A DNA stretch of 64,000 nt from assembly GCF_900114455.1 (NCBI RefSeq), contig NZ_FOTC01000001.1:1327058-1391057 (forward strand). Direction: 5' to 3'. The DNA comes from Halogranum rubrum. Its GTDB lineage: Archaea > Halobacteriota > Halobacteria > Halobacteriales > Haloferacaceae. The notes below the pieces were generated by a model that was not told the origin of the DNA, did not search any database, and was given only the letters and a program-made list of their open reading frames with translations. Below are positions 61,321 through 64,000 of the stretch, in pieces (within the stretch, counting starts at the first letter, position 1; each line of letters opens with the position of its first letter). A program made the position numbers and the translations under genes.

Positions 61321-62494
61321 TCTCTGTCGTCTCTCTCGCCTCGCTTCGTCTCTCGCCGAGTAACTCCGCTCGGTGTTCGTTCAAGAGCGGCGCGCGTCGT
61401 CCGGGTTGCGTCGGTGTCGCGCTCATCTTGATGGGTTGGCCGGCGATGGTCACCCGTTCGTCGCTGCCGGGTTGTTCGACCTCGACCAGCATCTCGCGGT
61501 CGCTGACGTGTGGGTCGGCGAAGACGTCGGCGACGGTCTGGACGCGTTCGCAGGGAACCTCGCCGACGAGTGCGTCGACCACGGCGTCGCTCGGTCGGTC
61601 ACGGGTCCAGTCGGCGACGGACTCGCGGAGCGTCTCGCGGTTCTGGAGGCGACTCGACGCGTCGGGGTAGTCGGCGGCGAGGTCCGGGCGGTCCATCGCT
61701 CGACAGAGTGCCTGCCAGTGGTTGTCGCCGAAGGCGGCGATGACGACGTGGCCGTCGCTCGTCTCGAAGGAGTCGTAGGGGAAGAGCGTCGGGTGGGAGT
61801 TGCCCTGTCGCGTCGGGGCCTCGCCGGTGTAGGAGTACTGGTAGACCGTCCGTTCACAGAGGCTGACCATGCTGTCGTACATCGCCGTGTCGACGAACTG
61901 GCCTTCGCCCGTCCGCTCGCGGTGGTGAACGGCGGCGAGGATGCCGACGGCGTTGAGCGCGGCGGTGAAGAGGTCACCGACGCCGGGACCGACCTTCGTC
62001 GGCGGGCCGTCTTCTTCGCCGGTTATCTCCATCAGACCGCTGAGTGCCTGTGCGACGAGGTCGAAGGAGGGTTGGCCCTGCCGTTCTGTCGCGCCCGTGC
62101 GTGGGTCGCCGAAGCCACGAATCGCGCTGTAGACGAGCGAGGGGTTGTGTTCGCGCAGCGTCTCGTAGCCGAGGTCGAAGCGTTCCATCGTCCCTGCACG
62201 GTAGTTCTCGACGACGACGTCGGCGGTCTCGACGAGCGAGAGGAAGTCTGCTCGTCCCTCCTCGCTCCCGAGGTCGAGTTCGAGCGACCGCTTGCCGCGG
62301 TTGACGCTCTGGAAGTACCCGCCGTACGGTTCGTCGGGAGAGTCGGTGAAGGGCGGGTTCGACCGGATGAGGTCGCCGCCGGGCCGTTCGATTTTCACCA
62401 CGTCGGCACCGAGGTCGGCCAGTAGCATCGTACAGTACGGTCCGGCGAGAACCTGTGTCAAGTCCAACACCCGAAGGTCGGAGAGCGCACCCAT
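61307..62494 (-). CDS. mct: CoA-transferase family III, probable succinyl-CoA:mesaconate CoA-transferase
   Basis: 395 residues. CaiB/BaiF fold: RVLDLTQVLAGPYCTMLLAD, DVVKIERPGGD, RGKRSLELDLGSEEGRADF, and the catalytic Asp in FVDTAMYDSMVSL. Its position divergent to the glutamate mutase genes matches the methylaspartate-cycle cluster, where Mct moves CoA from succinyl-CoA to mesaconate. The family is certain; the substrate is inferred from context. ATG at 62494 was chosen. Confidence 0.85.
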   Translation of the reverse strand: MGALSDLRVLDLTQVLAGPYCTMLLADLGADVVKIERPGGDLIRSNPPFTDSPDEPYGGYFQSVNRGKRSLELDLGSEEGRADFLSLVETADVVVENYRAGTMERFDLGYETLREHNPSLVYSAIRGFGDPRTGATERQGQPSFDLVAQALSGLMEITGEEDGPPTKVGPGVGDLFTAALNAVGILAAVHHRERTGEGQFVDTAMYDSMVSLCERTVYQYSYTGEAPTRQGNSHPTLFPYDSFETSDGHVVIAAFGDNHWQALCRAMDRPDLAADYPDASSRLQNRETLRESVADWTRDRPSDAVVDALVGEVPCERVQTVADVFADPHVSDREMLVEVEQPGSDERVTIAGQPIKMSATPTQPGRRAPLLNEHRAELLGERRSEARETTETTGR

Positions 62495-62521
62495 GTCCAC
62501 GGCATTGGAGAAAGGGGGCAA

Positions 62522-62640
62522 AAAACTACCCTATTAATCATGTAGTTTGTGACTTGATGACACACTGGCAACTAAGACTCCTTAAGGAATATTATCATTA
62601 TAAATCATTAACCTTATCAAGTCCTTCACGGTTGTACACG
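62522..62640. promoter_or_regulatory. AT-rich divergent promoter region of mct and mamAB
   Basis: The 119 bases between mct and mamA are strikingly AT-rich compared with the surroundings. They include an 8-base palindrome CCTTAAGG (62580-62587), then ATTATCATTATAAATCA, suitable for TATA boxes in both directions. The region probably coordinates the two transcripts. Confidence 0.5.
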
Positions 62641-63099
62641 ATGATGCCGCGAACAGTCATCCTCGGTGTTATCGGCTCCGACGCCCACGTCGTCGGAATC
62701 ACGATATTGGACCAGGCGCTCTCGGCGGCGGGGTTCGACGTTGTCAACCTCGGCGTCCAGACTTCACAAGCGGAGTTCGTCGACGCAGCGAAAGCTCACG
62801 ACGCCGACGCCGTACTGGTCTCCTCCCTCTACGGCCACGCCGAACAAGACTGCCGCGGGTTCCACGACCGGCTCGCCTCGGACAGTCTCGACCTGCCCAC
62901 CTACATCGGCGGCAACCTCGCCGTCGGGCAGGACGATTGGGACGAGACCCGCCGTCGCTTCGAGCGGATGGGGTTCACTCGCGTCTTCGACTCGGAGACG
63001 GAGCCACAGGAGGCAATCGACGCCCTCTGTCTGGACCTCGACGTGTCGGCGACAGAGCGGGAAGGAAGCGAGCCACAGTCGATTCGAGTGACCACCTGA
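62641..63099 (+). CDS. mamA: Methylaspartate (glutamate) mutase small subunit
   Basis: 152 residues. The coenzyme B12-binding motif DxHxxG is in IGSDAHVVGITILDQAL, followed by the SSLYG segment that faces the corrin and GGNLAVGQDD. With MamB it interconverts glutamate and 3-methylaspartate by a radical rearrangement, the key step of the methylaspartate cycle for acetate assimilation. The stop overlaps mamB (TGATG). ATG 62641 or 62644. Confidence 0.95.
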   Translation: MMPRTVILGVIGSDAHVVGITILDQALSAAGFDVVNLGVQTSQAEFVDAAKAHDADAVLVSSLYGHAEQDCRGFHDRLASDSLDLPTYIGGNLAVGQDDWDETRRRFERMGFTRVFDSETEPQEAIDALCLDLDVSATEREGSEPQSIRVTT

Positions 63100-64000
63100 T
63101 GGTCCGGGACGAACAACTGACGGAGTCGGAACTCGGCCGTATCGCCGAGTCGCTCCGCGACGACTGGCCGACAGCGCAGGCTGTCGACTTCGAGGAGTCC
63201 GTGGAGTACCACGGGTCGCTTCCCGACGAGAAGCGCTTCGCACACGTCCTCGAATCGGCCGACAAACCACTCCTCCAACCACGGGCGGGCGTGCCCCGAC
63301 TCGACAAGCAAGTCGAGTTGCTCACGCATCTCTGGGAGGAGGGCGGTGCGGACCTCCTGCCGACGACTATCGACTCGTACACCCGCGACAACGAGTACGC
63401 GAAGGCACAGGAGGGACTCGACGAGGCCCGCGAGTCGGGTGAAGACACGCTCAACGGCTTTCCCGCCGTGAACCACGGCGTCGACGGCTGTCGTGAACTC
63501 GTAGAGCGCGTTCCCGGTCCGATAGAGGTGCGCCACGGGACACCCGACGCGCGACTCTTGGCGATGGTCACCTTCGCCGGCGGGTTCCAGAGCTTCGAGG
63601 GCGGGCCAATCTCGTACAACATTCCCTACACGAAGTCTCGCAGTCTGGCCGAGACCATCGAACACTGGCAGTTCGTGGACAGACTCACCGGTCTCTACAC
63701 GGAGTTCGGCGTTCGCATCAACCGCGAACCGTTCGGCCCGCTGACCGGAACGCTCGTGCCTCCCTCTATCGCCATCGCCATCGGTGTCGTCGAGGGACTG
63801 CTGGCGGCGACGCAGGGCGTGAAGTCGCTCACGCTCGGCTACGGACAGGTCGGCAACCTCGTGCAGGACGTCGCCGCGCTGCGCGCACTCCGCGCTCTCG
63901 GCGAGGAGTATCTGCCCGACGACGTGACCGTCACCACCGTCTTCCACGAGTGGATGGGCGGGTTCCCACCGGACGAGGCCCGTGCGAACGGCGTCATCAG
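63099..64000 (+). CDS. mamB: Methylaspartate (glutamate) mutase large subunit, 3' end outside the window
   Basis: The frame is open from ATG 63099 to the window end (about 300 codons) without a stop. Family segments visible include PRAGVPRLDKQVELLTHL, FPAVNHGVDGCRELVERV, EVRHGTPDARLLAMVTFAGG, GGPISYNIPYTKS, REPFGPLTGTLVPPSIAIAI and LTLGYGQVGNLVQDVAAL. This is the glutamate-binding TIM barrel of GlmE/MamB (full length about 480). It overlaps mamA by TGATG. Confidence 0.95.
   Translation, partial: MVRDEQLTESELGRIAESLRDDWPTAQAVDFEESVEYHGSLPDEKRFAHVLESADKPLLQPRAGVPRLDKQVELLTHLWEEGGADLLPTTIDSYTRDNEYAKAQEGLDEARESGEDTLNGFPAVNHGVDGCRELVERVPGPIEVRHGTPDARLLAMVTFAGGFQSFEGGPISYNIPYTKSRSLAETIEHWQFVDRLTGLYTEFGVRINREPFGPLTGTLVPPSIAIAIGVVEGLLAATQGVKSLTLGYGQVGNLVQDVAALRALRALGEEYLPDDVTVTTVFHEWMGGFPPDEARANGVI

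Overview
The window is a stretch of a haloarchaeal (class Halobacteria) chromosome. The evidence is the high GC content, the very acidic proteins rich in Asp and Glu, Tat-type signal peptides ending in a lipobox, TATA-type promoters with little or no Shine-Dalgarno signal, and haloarchaeal hallmark genes: dodecin, a TrmB-family sugar regulator, and the methylaspartate-cycle genes mct, mamA and mamB at the right end. I cannot name the genus from sequence alone. About 66 protein genes are supported. I found no rRNA, tRNA, CRISPR array or insertion sequence.

Left part (1-8.3 kb): a small lipoprotein and membrane-protein cluster, aspartate-semialdehyde dehydrogenase (asd), a patatin fused to two SnoaL-like domains, a structured intergenic region, a SUI1/aIF1-like protein, a decayed fragment of a VOC dioxygenase gene, and a two-gene membrane-associated sugar/alcohol dehydrogenase (Tat small subunit plus GMC flavoprotein).

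Iron and glycan cassette (8.4-16.7 kb): a tightly packed operon encodes a reversibly-glycosylated-polypeptide-like protein, an Fe(III)-type ABC importer (binding protein, fused permease, ATPase) and a GT39-like membrane glycosyltransferase. A convergent gene for a dolichol-phosphate-mannose-synthase-like GT2 enzyme faces it. Both transcription units are preceded by almost the same DtxR/IdeR-like palindrome (TTTAGG-N4-CCWAAA). I infer one iron-responsive module that joins iron uptake to surface glycosylation. This is the most interesting system in the window.

Middle part (16.7-36 kb): electrophile and oxidative-stress functions dominate. An SDR/VOC operon lies divergent to an HxlR regulator. 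Also present are a formylglycine-generating enzyme, an NhaP-type antiporter, an alpha/beta hydrolase, a tandem Dps-like protein, a class V aminotransferase, three more VOC proteins (one translationally coupled to an MhqD-like esterase), an aldo/keto reductase, methyltransferases, a minimal TrxB-like flavoprotein, and two paralogous Thr-rich lipoproteins with a shared promoter element.

Right-middle part (36-50 kb): mostly housekeeping and small proteins. These are hisD, an A-type Fe-S carrier, zinc-ribbon-like and other haloarchaeal conserved proteins, two MscS-type channels, a YdjM-like membrane protein, a tiny beta-helix repeat protein, manganese catalase, a two-gene membrane operon, dodecin, a 5'-nucleotidase-like phosphatase and UspA.

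Right part (47.9-64 kb): a TrmB regulator and a sugar ABC importer operon are followed by two Gfo/Idh/MocA dehydrogenases and a TIM-barrel isomerase, which look like a sugar or polyol uptake and oxidation pathway. TrmB-like operators lie upstream of trmB, the ABC operon and the first dehydrogenase gene. Then come a ribose-1,5-bisphosphate-isomerase/eIF2B-like protein, moaA, a small MaoC hotdog protein, and the divergent mct / mamA-mamB genes of the methylaspartate cycle, with mamB cut by the window end.
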